Program-made: the position numbers and the translations under genes | Origin: Megasphaera stantonii | GTDB taxonomy: Bacteria; Bacillota; Negativicutes; Veillonellales; Megasphaeraceae | Assembly (NCBI RefSeq): GCF_003367905.1 | Contig: NZ_CP029462.1 | Span: 1,798,001 to 1,862,000 of the forward strand | Length of the DNA stretch: 64,000 nucleotides | Direction of reading: 5' to 3' | Notes under the pieces: model-generated | What the model was told of the DNA's origin: nothing | The model's database searches: none | The model's input: the letters and a program-made list of their open reading frames with translations, nothing else | Shown here: piece by piece, positions 40,899-50,199 of the stretch | Layout: the number at the start of each line of letters is the position of its first letter | How positions within the stretch are numbered: the stretch's first letter is position 1

Positions 40899-42008
40899 AT
40901 GAAAGGACGAAGCAGAAACTATATTATCATGGCCTTGTTAGGCCTATCCGTTTTAGGATTCGGCGGGCTGGCCGCCGCGGCCGATATAGCGGAACACGCG
41001 CCGCATTTGATAGCCGATGCGACCCTGCCGCCCGGCGATATGTCCCGCGGAGCCGATAATTTCTACGTCAGCGACAAGGTGGACGGCAAAACCGTGACGT
41101 TTACCGATATATACGATATGAAGGTCGCCGGAAATCTCTTCGTTCCTAAGACGCTGAAAGCCGGACAGAAGCTGCCGGCCATTATCGTCGGCCATCCTAT
41201 GGGAGCCGTGAAGGAGCAGAGCGCCAGCCTGTACGCCCAGAAAATGGCTGAACAGGGCTATGTGACATTGGCTATCGACCTGCCCTACTGGGGTGAAAGC
41301 GAAGGGATGCCGCGCAACAGCGTCAATCCCGATACCTATGCCGAAGCCTTCAGCGCCGCCGCCGACTACCTCGGCACCCGCGATTTCGTAGACCGGGACA
41401 ACATGGGTGTCATCGGCATCTGCGGCAGTGGCAGCTTCGCCATCAGCGCGGCGAAAATCGACCCGCGCCTCAAGGCTATCGCAACGGTCAGCATGTATAA
41501 TATGGGCGATGCCAACCGCCACGGCCTCCATCATTCCGTGTCGCTGGAGCAGCGTAAGGCGATCATCGCCCAGGCGGCCCAGCAGCGCTATGTCGAATTT
41601 GAAGGCGGCGAACGACAATATACGAGCGGCACGACCCACGAGCTGACGGAGGATACGGACCCGATTCAGCGCGAATTCTACGATTACTACCGCACGTCCC
41701 GCGGCTCGTATACGACGCCCGGCGAAGACCCGGCTCACACGACCCACCCGACGCTGACGACAAACGTGAAGTTCATGAATTTCTATCCCTTCAACGACTT
41801 GGATTTGATTTCGCCGCGGCCCATGCTGTTCATCGCCGGAGCCAACGCCCATTCCCGTGAATTCAGCGAAGACGCGTATCGTTTGGCGAGCGAACCGAAG
41901 GAGCTGTACATCGTCCCCAATGCAGGCCATGTCGATTTGTATGACAGGACCGACGTCATCCCCTTCGGCAAGCTGACCCAGTTTTTCAATCACTATTTAA
42001 AGAACTAA
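40899..42008 (+). CDS. exported alpha/beta-hydrolase, dienelactone-hydrolase-like
   Basis: This 369-residue protein starts at ATG 40899 behind GGAGGAGG. Residues 1-29 are a signal peptide (LLGLSVLGFGGLAAAA). The hydrolase fold shows VGHPMGAVKE, IDLPYWGESEG and the nucleophile elbow GICGSGSFAIS, where the nucleophile position is cysteine, as in dienelactone-hydrolase-like (YcjY-type) enzymes rather than serine esterases. The histidine is in NAGHVDLY near the end. It is followed by an MFS transporter and an exported metallo-beta-lactamase-fold protein, perhaps one catabolic or detoxification set. Substrate unknown. Confidence 0.85.
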   Translation: MKGRSRNYIIMALLGLSVLGFGGLAAAADIAEHAPHLIADATLPPGDMSRGADNFYVSDKVDGKTVTFTDIYDMKVAGNLFVPKTLKAGQKLPAIIVGHPMGAVKEQSASLYAQKMAEQGYVTLAIDLPYWGESEGMPRNSVNPDTYAEAFSAAADYLGTRDFVDRDNMGVIGICGSGSFAISAAKIDPRLKAIATVSMYNMGDANRHGLHHSVSLEQRKAIIAQAAQQRYVEFEGGERQYTSGTTHELTEDTDPIQREFYDYYRTSRGSYTTPGEDPAHTTHPTLTTNVKFMNFYPFNDLDLISPRPMLFIAGANAHSREFSEDAYRLASEPKELYIVPNAGHVDLYDRTDVIPFGKLTQFFNHYLKN

Positions 42009-42081
42009 GGAAAACGGCAGGCGCTGCGGCAGCCCATAGCGGATGCGGCAGCGCCGCCGTCTGTTCCGCCCATAGGAGGCC

Positions 42082-43266
42082 ATGATGAAAGGACATCGGT
42101 TGTTTATCTTTATTTTAGCCGTCGGCGTGTTCGGCATTTTAAATACGGAAATGGGGGTTATCGGCCTTCTGCCGTACGTATCAGCGTATTTCGGCGTATC
42201 TATTTCCGAAGCGGGGGCGTTGGTCAGCTTGTTTGCCCTCATCGTCGCCGTGTCGGGGCCGGTCATGCCCCTGCTCATGTCGCGGTTTGAGCGGAAAAAG
42301 GCGATGCTCTTCGTGCTGGCCGTCTTTATCGCCGGCAACGTCATATCGGCCGTGACGGACAGCTTTGCCATCCTCTTGGCGGCCCGGGTCATTCCGGCCT
42401 TTTTCCATCCCGTGTACTGCGCCCTGGCCTTTTCGGCGGCGGCAGAAGCAGTGCCGCAGGAGTACGCCCCCGATGCCGTCGGCAAGGTCATGGTCGGCGT
42501 AGCTGCCGGCATGGTCCTCGGCGTACCCGTCAGCAACTTCCTGGCCGACGCCGTATCGCTGCAGGCGGCCTTCGCCTTCTTCACGGCTGTCACAGCGGCG
42601 GCTTTTTTTGCGACGCTGTTTTGTATTCCGTCCATGCCGGCCGGCCCGAAACGGACTTACGGCGAGCAAATCGGCATCCTGCGCCGTCCTGCCGTGTGGA
42701 TGTCGATTTTTGCCATCGTCTTCATGAACGGCGCCTTATTCGGCGTGTTTACCTATTTGGCCGAATACTTGGGAGTCGTGACGGCCTTGTCCGGCGGTGC
42801 TGTGAGCCTGTTTTTATTCGTTTACGGCCTATCCAACAGCGCAGGAAGCTTTCTGTCGGGGCGGCTCATCCGCTGGAACGAGGGGTTGACTGTGCAGGCC
42901 TTTCCCTGGGTTCTGCTGGCGCTGTACGCCTTGGTATGGCTGGGCGGCGCGATGGCGGCTGTCATGGCCGTCCTCGTCGTGGCCTGGGGCTTCATCGGCG
43001 GTGTCAACGCCAGCACGCAGCAGTATATCCTCACCCAGGCTGCGCCGGAAGCAAAGGAATTTGCCAGCGGCATCTTCCTCACGTCGGCCAACGCCGGTAC
43101 CATGGCCGCGTCGGCCCTCTGCGGCTGGTGCATTGCCCAGTGGGGGACGGCGGCGGTTCTCTTAGGCGGCGCGGCCTTTGCCGCCGTCAGCGTCGTGTTC
43201 CTGCGGCTGCGGTCGCTTGCTTTTCACCGCTCTGGCAAAGAAGAAACGATAGCTCAGGTTTCATGA
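42082..43266 (+). CDS. MFS transporter (drug/sugar efflux type)
   Basis: This 394-residue protein has twelve hydrophobic segments and an MFS signature near SRFERKKAMLFVLAVF (about 73-88), and the start FGILNTEMGVIGLLPYVSAY typical of the DHA1/arabinose-efflux group. It exports small molecules using the proton gradient. RBS TAGGAGG is upstream; the exported metallo-beta-lactamase-fold gene follows 22 bp later. Substrate unknown. Confidence 0.88.
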   Translation: MMKGHRLFIFILAVGVFGILNTEMGVIGLLPYVSAYFGVSISEAGALVSLFALIVAVSGPVMPLLMSRFERKKAMLFVLAVFIAGNVISAVTDSFAILLAARVIPAFFHPVYCALAFSAAAEAVPQEYAPDAVGKVMVGVAAGMVLGVPVSNFLADAVSLQAAFAFFTAVTAAAFFATLFCIPSMPAGPKRTYGEQIGILRRPAVWMSIFAIVFMNGALFGVFTYLAEYLGVVTALSGGAVSLFLFVYGLSNSAGSFLSGRLIRWNEGLTVQAFPWVLLALYALVWLGGAMAAVMAVLVVAWGFIGGVNASTQQYILTQAAPEAKEFASGIFLTSANAGTMAASALCGWCIAQWGTAAVLLGGAAFAAVSVVFLRLRSLAFHRSGKEETIAQVS

Positions 43267-43288
43267 TATTTTATAAGGAGGAATAGAT

Positions 43289-44245
43289 ATGAATTTGCAT
43301 TTTATTACGCGGCGTACTCTGTCGAAAGCCGTGTTCGCTGCGGCCATAGCCGCGATGATGATGCCGTCCGTGCTGGCGGCTCCACAGACGGTTCCGGTAA
43401 AGCCGGCGGCCGTCGTACAGCAGTATGCCGACCTTGCGCCGGCCCAGGAAGTCGTCTTAAATGATATTACTGTCTATGCCTTTGATGAAAGCCCATTGAC
43501 TTTAGAAAGCAGCATTTTTCCCGACCTATCTCAGTATCCGGACCGCATGGCCCTCATGCCGAAGGGGCAGTTCCATACGATTACCCGTACCTATTTGATT
43601 CAAACGGGAGATAGACGGGTCCTTGTCGACGGCGGCTGGGGCACGGAAAGCGGCGTAGACGGCAGGACAGTGGACTACTTGGCGAAATACGGCGTATCTG
43701 CGGACGACGTAACAGATATTTTGCTCACCCATATGGACGTAGACCATATTTCCGGCCTGCTTCACGGCGGTAAGGCCGTTTATCCCAACGCTGTGCTCCA
43801 TATTGCCGCGAAGGAATATAACCGCTGGATTGTCCAAGGCGCCGACAGGGAAGCGGAATACATTGTTCTGGCACGAAAGGTGGCAAAGGCTTATGAAGGC
43901 CGTATTGCCTTATTTGACTATGACGAAGAAATCCTGCCGGGGATTACGGCCCGCAACGCCAACGGCCACACTATGGGCCATACGTGCTATGACGTTACGT
44001 CCGGCAATAAGGGGCTGACCATCGTCGGCGATATGATTCACGTTGCGCCCATTCAGATGCGCCATACCGAGTATTGCAGCGTTTACGACGTTGATCCCGC
44101 ATTGGCTGCGCAGACGCGGGAACGCGTTTTGTCAGAACTGAGCCGGACAGATCGCCTGATTGCAGGCATGCATTTCCCGCAAATCGGCAAAGTCCGCAAG
44201 GATAAGGACGGCGGCTACGTCGTCGTCTCAGACACAAAGCCATAA
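43289..44245 (+). CDS. exported metallo-beta-lactamase-fold hydrolase
   Basis: This 318-residue protein has a signal peptide (1-31, ending SVLAA). The MBL zinc motif is LLTHMDVDHISG (about 149-160), with further ligands in GHTMGHT (about 230-236), IVGDMIH (about 249-255) and AGMHFP near the end. This pattern fits lactonase or glyoxalase-II-like enzymes. It shares a probable transcript with the MFS gene. A terminator at 44263-44310 separates it from the convergent LysR gene. Confidence 0.87.
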   Translation: MNLHFITRRTLSKAVFAAAIAAMMMPSVLAAPQTVPVKPAAVVQQYADLAPAQEVVLNDITVYAFDESPLTLESSIFPDLSQYPDRMALMPKGQFHTITRTYLIQTGDRRVLVDGGWGTESGVDGRTVDYLAKYGVSADDVTDILLTHMDVDHISGLLHGGKAVYPNAVLHIAAKEYNRWIVQGADREAEYIVLARKVAKAYEGRIALFDYDEEILPGITARNANGHTMGHTCYDVTSGNKGLTIVGDMIHVAPIQMRHTEYCSVYDVDPALAAQTRERVLSELSRTDRLIAGMHFPQIGKVRKDKDGGYVVVSDTKP

Positions 44246-44262
44246 TTTTTCTGATAATATAA

Positions 44263-44310
44263 AGAATCCTCCCTGTGTCCTGATGATAGGACATAGGGAG
44301 GATTTGCTGC
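44263..44310. terminator. bidirectional terminator
   Basis: Arms AATCCTCCCTGTGTCCT and AGGACATAGGGAGGATT between the MBL gene and the convergent LysR gene. Confidence 0.8.
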
Positions 44311-44319
44311 TGTTTGATA

Positions 44320-45219
44320 TTACGTGTCTAATGAGATGGCTGTTAAATCTTTGCGGATATGCTCCAGAAAGATGCGGCTGGCTTTGGAAAAGCGGTGCGA
44401 TTTTTTCCAAAGCAAGTACGGGATTGCCTGGAGGGGCGGATGGAAGGGGCGATGGCACAGCGGGCTGGCCGGCCCGGTTGGGGCGAGATTGTCGAAGGAG
44501 GTGGCATAGCCCAGCCCTTCCTGAACCAGCAGGGATGCGTTATAAAAGAGGTTGTATATGGCGACGATATGAAGCTGCTCGACGGGCACGCCGAGCCAGC
44601 CGGAAAATTCGTTGTGCTCCCAAGCCTGGGCCGAGTAAATCAAGGGGATGGAAAGGAGATCCTGCGGCTCTATGACAGCCTTTTGGCTGAGGGGACTGTC
44701 CTTACGCATGAGCAGACCCCAGCGGTGTATTCCAGGCAGGCGCAGGTAATGATATTGCGTCAGATCGAGGGGGCCGAAGACGACGGCGAAATCCGTCAGA
44801 CCCTTATCCAGCTTGTCCAGCACGTCGGGTGCGTTGCCGCTATAGAAATGGGGTTGGATAAAAGGATAGGAACGCTGCATCGCCGTCAGTGTGCGGGCGA
44901 TAAAGCGAATGGGCTCGCCTTCGCCGCAGCCGATGCGCACTTCGCCGCGGATTGAGGCGTCGTCCATAGCGGAAAACTCCGTCGTCGTCTTGTCGATGAG
45001 GCTGAGGATTTCTTCGGCCCGCTGGCGCAGGAGAAGTCCTTCTTCGGTCAGGCTGATGCGGCGGCTGCCGCGGATAAACAGCTGCTGCCCCAATTCCCCT
45101 TCCAGCTCCATGAGCTGCCGCGACAAGGTCGGCTGCGTGACGTGCAGGGCCTTTGCCGCCTGGGTGATGCTGCCTTCCTGCACTACTGTAAGAAAATATC
45201 GAAGTACGCGGATTTCCAT
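44320..45219 (-). CDS. LysR-family transcriptional regulator
   Basis: This 299-residue protein has the LysR helix-turn-helix (FLTVVQEGSITQAAKALHVTQPTLSRQL, about 9-36) and a periplasmic-binding-like effector domain (GEVRIGCGEGEPIRFIARTL onward). It converges on the hydrolase-MFS-MBL genes, so it could control them or a gene upstream of 45219. No inducer can be named. Confidence 0.9.
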   Translation of the reverse strand: MEIRVLRYFLTVVQEGSITQAAKALHVTQPTLSRQLMELEGELGQQLFIRGSRRISLTEEGLLLRQRAEEILSLIDKTTTEFSAMDDASIRGEVRIGCGEGEPIRFIARTLTAMQRSYPFIQPHFYSGNAPDVLDKLDKGLTDFAVVFGPLDLTQYHYLRLPGIHRWGLLMRKDSPLSQKAVIEPQDLLSIPLIYSAQAWEHNEFSGWLGVPVEQLHIVAIYNLFYNASLLVQEGLGYATSFDNLAPTGPASPLCHRPFHPPLQAIPYLLWKKSHRFSKASRIFLEHIRKDLTAISLDT

Positions 45220-45323
45220 GACCTCAGCTCCTTTATAATATCTATCTGTATTATATCATACGAGATGCAGCGGAGCCTTCATTTCCGTTTTGTTATAGCC
45301 CGGTATATTGTCGAAACGTACGG

Positions 45324-45902
45324 ATGTTTGATATACTACAAGTAAGAAAAGTAATGAGAAATAAACGATTGTGTCAATATTTAATCGAAAAAATTTTAAA
45401 CATCAAAATCGCCGACATTACCTATCCAGATGTGGAAAAAACGATAGATATCCGATTGGACAGCAAGAGCGTCCGTCTTGACGTATATGTTAAAGATGAT
45501 ACGGGACGAGTATTCGATATTGAAATGCAGTGCGAAAACGAACCGAACGGTGGCCTGACCAAGCGGACGCGATATTATCAGGCCATGATTGATATGGAAA
45601 TATTAGAGACAGGCGAAGATTACGACTGCTTAAATCCATCGTACATTATCTTCATTTGCACCTTCGACGCTTTTGGCGACGGCCTGCCCGTCTATACCTT
45701 TCGGAATCACTGCATCGAAAAGGAAGCTATAGAACTGGGAGACGAAGGAACAAAACTATTTTTAAACTGTAAAGGCGACGACAAAGCTCTGGACCCGGAT
45801 ATACGAGCGTTCTTGCGTTACGTCGACGGTAAGGTTGCTGAGTGCGCGCGTGTATCGGCAGACTATGTTACGGAATTAGGGAAAAAGAATTGTTTATTGT
45901 AG
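45324..45902 (+). CDS. Rpn-family PD-(D/E)XK nuclease, internally deleted
   Basis: This 192-residue protein belongs to the PD-(D/E)XK transposase/nuclease family: KVMRNKRLCQYLIEKILNIKI, DIRLDSKSVRLDVYVKDDTG with RVFDIEMQC (nuclease acids D-ExQ), and TRYYQAMIDMEIL. Compared with the C-terminal copy downstream, its tail has lost about 60 residues: DGKVAEC runs directly into ARVSADYVTELGKKN. The join has the similar sequences GCTGAGTGCGC and GCAGAGTGTGC, which suggests recombination. The N-terminus also seems about 15 residues short. Activity is doubtful. Confidence 0.7.
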   Translation: MFDILQVRKVMRNKRLCQYLIEKILNIKIADITYPDVEKTIDIRLDSKSVRLDVYVKDDTGRVFDIEMQCENEPNGGLTKRTRYYQAMIDMEILETGEDYDCLNPSYIIFICTFDAFGDGLPVYTFRNHCIEKEAIELGDEGTKLFLNCKGDDKALDPDIRAFLRYVDGKVAECARVSADYVTELGKKNCLL

Positions 45903-45978
45903 TCTGACTAAGGCATCTGCGGGAGCAGGTGTCTTATTTCGCAAGATAGGCTCTCGATTTTGCGAAGACGACAGTGAG

Positions 45979-46302
45979 ATGCTGGCGGACATACGGGCGT
46001 TTTTGAGATACGTAGACGGAAAGGCGGCGGAGGGGAGATTTATGAAAGCCGTAGAAGATGAAGTCATGAGGGTGAAGGAACATAAGGAAACGAGGCGAGA
46101 ATATATGACGTACGCAATGGAAACCAAACGGCGCGAGCTGGCGAGCTTTGCCGAAGGTGAAAAAACGGGCGAGAAAAAGAAAGAAACCATGATGATATTG
46201 GCTATGCTGCGGAAGGGATTTTCCGTAGAAAGTATTGCAGAGTGTGCGCAAACCTCGGTAGAATATATCATGGAATTAGGGAAAAAGAATCATTTGTTAT
46301 AA
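45979..46302 (+). CDS. Rpn-family C-terminal fragment (second copy)
   Basis: This 107-residue frame begins MLADIRAFLRYVDGKAAEGR and has the full helical tail, with GEKKKETMMILAMLRKGFSV and ...TSVEYIMELGKKNHLL. It lacks the nuclease domain. Upstream SD is weak. It is the tail of a duplicated copy, and the linker plus terminator after it (AAGGCGTCT...GACGCCTT) also match the linker after the first copy. Confidence 0.5.
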   Translation: MLADIRAFLRYVDGKAAEGRFMKAVEDEVMRVKEHKETRREYMTYAMETKRRELASFAEGEKTGEKKKETMMILAMLRKGFSVESIAECAQTSVEYIMELGKKNHLL

Positions 46303-46361
46303 TCTGTATAAGGCGTCTGTGAGAGTGGACGCCTTATGTCGTAAGATAGGAGTCGTTTTTT

Positions 46362-46437
46362 GAGAAACCAATGGCAAACCGCTGGGCCCGGATATGCAGG
46401 CGTTTTTGAGATACGCAGACGGAAAGGCGGCAGTACG
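46362..46437 (+). pseudogene. Rpn-family fragment (third copy)
   Basis: A short stretch reads NGKPLGPDMQAFLRYADGKAA, matching the start of the C-terminal region in the two previous copies, and then loses homology. It is the remnant of a third tandem copy. Confidence 0.5.
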
Positions 46438-46462
46438 ACATCCTATTCGTTACTATGTAAAA

Positions 46463-46517
46463 ACACACGAGTCCGATGGCACCTTTAGGACAGGGCCATC
46501 GGACTCGTGTGTTTTAT
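46463..46517. terminator. strong hairpin terminator
   Basis: Arms ACACGAGTCCGATGGC and GCCATCGGACTCGTGT, long and nearly perfect, between the Rpn relics and the convergent flavodoxin gene. Confidence 0.75.
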
Positions 46518-46533
46518 ATGTAGGGATATTCTA

Positions 46534-47010
46534 TTATTTAAAGCTGTTCAGCCATTTCGTCGCGCTTTCGACGGTTTGGCGGCCGTTGAGGAGCTTGCCC
46601 GATTTAATCGTCGCACCGGGACAGGACGGCTGCAGGTCTTTGGCTGTGCTGCCGAGGCCGCTGCCGCCGGACGTAGCGAAGAGTACGATCGTCTTGCCGG
46701 AAAAATCGTGGCTTTCCAAAAAGGTCTTGATGATTGACGGGGCCGTGTACCACCAGATAGGGAAGCCGAGATAAATGGTGTCGTAAGGGCTGACGTCGAG
46801 GGATTTGCTGCCTATGGCCGGGCGGAAGGAGGGATCGTTCTTTTCTTTTGTCGTGCGGCTGCTGCGGTCGGTCCAGTCTAAGTCGGCCGGGGTGTACGGC
46901 GTTTCCGGCACGATTTCATAGATATCGGCTTTGGTTGCCTGGGCTAATACGGCCGCTGCTTTGGCCGTCGTGCCGCTGGCGGAAAAATACGCTACTAAGG
47001 GTTTGTTCAT
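46534..47010 (-). CDS. flavodoxin-family protein
   Basis: This 158-residue protein has the FMN phosphate loop AYFSASGTTAKAA (about 7-19), LGFPIWWYTAPSII (about 80-93) and ATSGGSGLGSTAKDL (about 112-126), the pattern of flavodoxin_4/NAD(P)H-flavodoxin-like proteins. SD AAGGAGG fits ATG 47010 or 47013. It lies 35 bp after a flavin-reductase-like gene on the same strand and the two are probably co-expressed as a small redox unit. Confidence 0.88.
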   Translation of the reverse strand: MNKPLVAYFSASGTTAKAAAVLAQATKADIYEIVPETPYTPADLDWTDRSSRTTKEKNDPSFRPAIGSKSLDVSPYDTIYLGFPIWWYTAPSIIKTFLESHDFSGKTIVLFATSGGSGLGSTAKDLQPSCPGATIKSGKLLNGRQTVESATKWLNSFK

Positions 47011-47045
47011 CATAAAATCCTCCTTGTCATGAAATATATAGAATC

Positions 47046-47597
47046 TTATCTTTTCGTTCCGGCGAAGGAAAGGCATTTTCCGAGGCGCTTGCCCGTGCGG
47101 AGATAGGTGTACGTCGGAAATTCAAACAGGACCGGCGCGATTTTTTCGTAGTCCGGCTTGCCGTCGGCTGTCAGGACGCCTTCTTCGGCCCATACGGCCT
47201 TGATTTCCAAAATGAAATTATCAAACGTTTCCGTTTCGTAATTGTCAACGACGCGGCATTCCATGACCAGCGGCGATTCCGTCGGTATCGGCGCGCCCGT
47301 TTCGCCGGCCGTCCACTCGAACAGCCTCGATTTGTCGTCCCGGTGGCCGCTGACGCTGCCGGCGCAGTCAGCTTTAGGCAGCATGGCTTCGTCGACGAGG
47401 CTGACCGAGACGACGCCGTGCCGGCGGATACCTTTGTTGGTATAGTGAATCTTCGCGCAGCTGATGAGGATGCGGTCGTGGCCGATAACGCCGACGTGGG
47501 AGACGGTCATCCAGCTCGGCTTGCCATCGACCATCGCGCCGACCAGGGTGAGGGGCGTCGGGTACAAAGCGGGAAAGGCGCCGATATTCTTTTTCAT
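47046..47597 (-). CDS. flavin reductase-family FMN-binding protein
   Basis: This 183-residue protein shows the flavin reductase (split-barrel) pattern: ALYPTPLTLVGAMVDGKPSWM, HVGVIGHDRILISC and FDNFILEIKAVWAEEGVL. It probably binds FMN and transfers electrons to flavin or a partner. Start at 47597 follows AGGAGG; the frame from 47621 would begin upstream of this site. It lies upstream of the flavodoxin gene on the same strand and divergent from a TetR regulator, which is the best candidate to control both. Confidence 0.87.
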   Translation of the reverse strand: MKKNIGAFPALYPTPLTLVGAMVDGKPSWMTVSHVGVIGHDRILISCAKIHYTNKGIRRHGVVSVSLVDEAMLPKADCAGSVSGHRDDKSRLFEWTAGETGAPIPTESPLVMECRVVDNYETETFDNFILEIKAVWAEEGVLTADGKPDYEKIAPVLFEFPTYTYLRTGKRLGKCLSFAGTKR

Positions 47598-47756
47598 ATG
47601 ATTCCTCCTGTAAAAACGCACTGTATAGTAATTAGAAAATAAATAACAAAGTGCAACCTAATAAAATAATAGCATACGCGATGATTCTTGTCAATGTGCG
47701 GCCTCATGGGCTATAATGGAGGTATGTTACAAAGGATTGCATACGAGGAGGGCTAT

Positions 47757-48419
47757 ATGTCGGAATTTGTCAGGGCGCGGAGCGCCGAACAGAAAGAAGC
47801 GCGCATGGAAGAAGTGAAACGGGCGGCAGACAGGCTGTTTTCCGCCAAGCCCTATCACGACATCACGCTGACGACCATCGCCGCCGAGCTGTCGTGGACC
47901 CGGGCTAATTTATATAAATACGTAACCAGCAAGGAAGATATTTTTTTGGCCTTGTGCGGCGAAAAGATGAGCGCCTACATGGACGCCCTGCTGGCGGCCT
48001 TTCCGCGGGGATGCGGCTACGCCGTCGGGGTATACGCCGAGGTGTGGGCCGGTATCCTGTCGGCTCATCGGGACTACCTGCGCTACGGCGATATTTTATC
48101 GTCTATCATCGAGACGAACGTATCCGTCGACAGGCTGGCAGAGTTCAAAGCCTTGTATTTTGACAAGGCAGGACAGCTGGCCGACGTACTGTCGCAAAAT
48201 TTGGGAATCGAAACGAAAGACGCCTGCGAATGCATCCTGGCCGTGTATTTCCACGCCGTCGGTATATGCAGCATGTGCCGCGACAACCCCCTGCTGCAGC
48301 AGGCCTTGGAACGGGCCGGCATCGCCGTCGAGCCCGTCGACTTTCAGGACAATATGAAGCGGTTTATCGCCATGAACTTGGACTATTACGGCGCAGGGCG
48401 GAAGCAACCGCAGGGATGA
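47757..48419 (+). CDS. TetR-family transcriptional regulator
   Basis: This 220-residue protein has an N-terminal TetR helix-turn-helix (ITLTTIAAELSWTRANLYKYVTSKEDIFLAL, about 36-66) and a helical ligand domain. ATG 47757 follows GAGGAGGG. It lies between the divergent flavin reductase pair and dhaK (92 bp downstream). TetR-type DhaS proteins activate dha operons in some Firmicutes, so it could regulate dhaKLM; control of the divergent flavin genes is equally possible. Confidence 0.85.
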   Translation: MSEFVRARSAEQKEARMEEVKRAADRLFSAKPYHDITLTTIAAELSWTRANLYKYVTSKEDIFLALCGEKMSAYMDALLAAFPRGCGYAVGVYAEVWAGILSAHRDYLRYGDILSSIIETNVSVDRLAEFKALYFDKAGQLADVLSQNLGIETKDACECILAVYFHAVGICSMCRDNPLLQQALERAGIAVEPVDFQDNMKRFIAMNLDYYGAGRKQPQG

Positions 48420-48511
48420 AGGCATATATTGTGATTTCTCTGAAATGTTGCTATACTAAAGTCAAATGACAGGCATCATTTATTTTTTATGGAAAAGGGG
48501 AGGAAGACGCG

Positions 48512-49501
48512 ATGAAAAAAATCATAAACGACGTGGCAAACGTAGAAGAGGAAATGATCCTGGGATTGGTCAAGGCGGCGCCGCAGAAGCTGCGCAAGCT
48601 CGACTACGGGACGATTGTCGTGCGGGAGCCGAAGCAAGAAGACAAGGTCGCCCTGGTCAGCGGCGGCGGCAGCGGCCACGAACCGGCCCACGGCGGCTAC
48701 GTCGGCGAAGGCATGCTGGACTGCGCCGTAGCCGGCACGGTCTTTACGTCGCCAACGCCGGATCAGGTGCTGGAAGGCATCAAGGCCGTCGCGACGGATA
48801 AAGGCGTACTGTGCATCGTCAAAAACTATACCGGCGACGTCATGAATTTTGAAATGGCTATTGAAATGGCTGCCGACGAAGGAATCAAGGCCGATTATGT
48901 CGTCGTCAACGACGACGTAGCCGTCAAGGACAGCCTATACACGACGGGACGGCGCGGCGTAGCCGGCACGATTTTCGTGCACAAAATCGCCGGGGCTAAG
49001 GCCGCCGAAGGCGCGAGCCTGGAAGAAGTCAAGGCCGCGGCGGAAAAGGTCATCGCCAACGTCCGCTCCATGGGCATGGCTATCGAGCCCTGCACGGTGC
49101 CGGCAGCGGGCAAGCCGGGCTTTGAGCTGTCCGATACGGAAATGGAAATCGGCATCGGCATCCACGGCGAACCGGGCACGCACCGCGAAGCCCTGGGCAC
49201 GGCTGATTCCATCGCCAAGATGCTTCTCGACAGCATCCTCGCTGATTTGGATTATACAGGCAGCGACGTCGTCGTCCTGGTCAACGGCATGGGCGGCACG
49301 CCTCTCATGGAGCTGTACATCGTCAACAACTTCGTGCAGGACTACCTGAAGGAAAAAGGCATCCGCGTCTACGATACGATGGTCGGCAACTACATGACGT
49401 CCATCGAAATGGCCGGCTTCTCCCTGACGCTGCTGCGGCTGGATGATGAAATGAAGAAGCTCTACGACGCCAAAGCCGATACGCTGGCTTGGAAGAAATA
49501 A
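48512..49501 (+). CDS. dhaK: dihydroxyacetone kinase subunit K
   Basis: This 329-residue subunit binds dihydroxyacetone covalently on a histidine, seen in GIGIHGEPG (about 212-220). The N-terminal part shows VSGGGSGHEPAHGGYVGEGMLD. With DhaL and DhaM it phosphorylates dihydroxyacetone using phosphoenolpyruvate through the PTS. dhaL follows after 14 bp. Together with the glp genes at 20-26 kb it gives two routes for glycerol use. Confidence 0.96.
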   Translation: MKKIINDVANVEEEMILGLVKAAPQKLRKLDYGTIVVREPKQEDKVALVSGGGSGHEPAHGGYVGEGMLDCAVAGTVFTSPTPDQVLEGIKAVATDKGVLCIVKNYTGDVMNFEMAIEMAADEGIKADYVVVNDDVAVKDSLYTTGRRGVAGTIFVHKIAGAKAAEGASLEEVKAAAEKVIANVRSMGMAIEPCTVPAAGKPGFELSDTEMEIGIGIHGEPGTHREALGTADSIAKMLLDSILADLDYTGSDVVVLVNGMGGTPLMELYIVNNFVQDYLKEKGIRVYDTMVGNYMTSIEMAGFSLTLLRLDDEMKKLYDAKADTLAWKK

Positions 49502-49515
49502 GGAGGGACAGGCGA

Positions 49516-50142
49516 TTGAATACGCAGAAATTAGCCGAAGTCATAGCGGCCATTGCAAAAACCATAGAAGAAAATAAAGAATTCCTGACGCAGCTCGATA
49601 ATGAAATCGGCGACGGCGACCACGGCATCAACCTGGCCCGCGGCTTTGCCGCCGTAGAACAAAAGCTGCCGACTTGGGCCAATACGGACATCGGCACCCT
49701 TCTTAAAGGCGTGGGCATGCAGCTCGTATCGACGGTCGGCGGCGCGTCGGGCCCCCTGTACGGCACGGCGTTCATGAAGGCCGGCATGGCCTGCAAGGGG
49801 ATGACCGAGCTGGACGGGCCGGCCTTCGCCGCGGCCATGGAAGCGGCCGTCGAAGGCATCAAGATGCGCGGCAAGGCGACGGAAGGCGAAAAGACCATGC
49901 TCGACGCCTTATGCCCGGCCCTGCGGGCGGTCAAGGCAGCCGTAGAAAGCGGCAAATCGCTGAAAGAAGCCCTGCAGGACGGCGCGGCGGCCGCCGAACA
50001 GGGCGTAGCCTATACGAAGACGATCATCGCCACCAAAGGCCGGGCCAGCTACCTCGGCGAGCGCAGCCTGGGCTATCAGGACCCGGGAGCGACGTCGTCG
50101 TGGTACATGCTGCGGACCATGGCCGAGCACATAGACGAATAA
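49516..50142 (+). CDS. dhaL: dihydroxyacetone kinase subunit L
   Basis: This 208-residue ADP-binding subunit shows the metal-binding NEIGDGDHGINLARGF (about 29-44) and GGASGPLYGT. It starts with TTG 49516, nine bases after AGGAGG; the frame from 49489 lies inside dhaK and is less likely. DhaL carries a tightly bound ADP that is recharged to ATP by DhaM. Confidence 0.94.
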   Translation: MNTQKLAEVIAAIAKTIEENKEFLTQLDNEIGDGDHGINLARGFAAVEQKLPTWANTDIGTLLKGVGMQLVSTVGGASGPLYGTAFMKAGMACKGMTELDGPAFAAAMEAAVEGIKMRGKATEGEKTMLDALCPALRAVKAAVESGKSLKEALQDGAAAAEQGVAYTKTIIATKGRASYLGERSLGYQDPGATSSWYMLRTMAEHIDE

Positions 50143-50199
50143 GGATAGAGAAACGGGCCGGCTGTATTGCCGGCCTTACCTGTGAAGGAGGAAAAAAAC

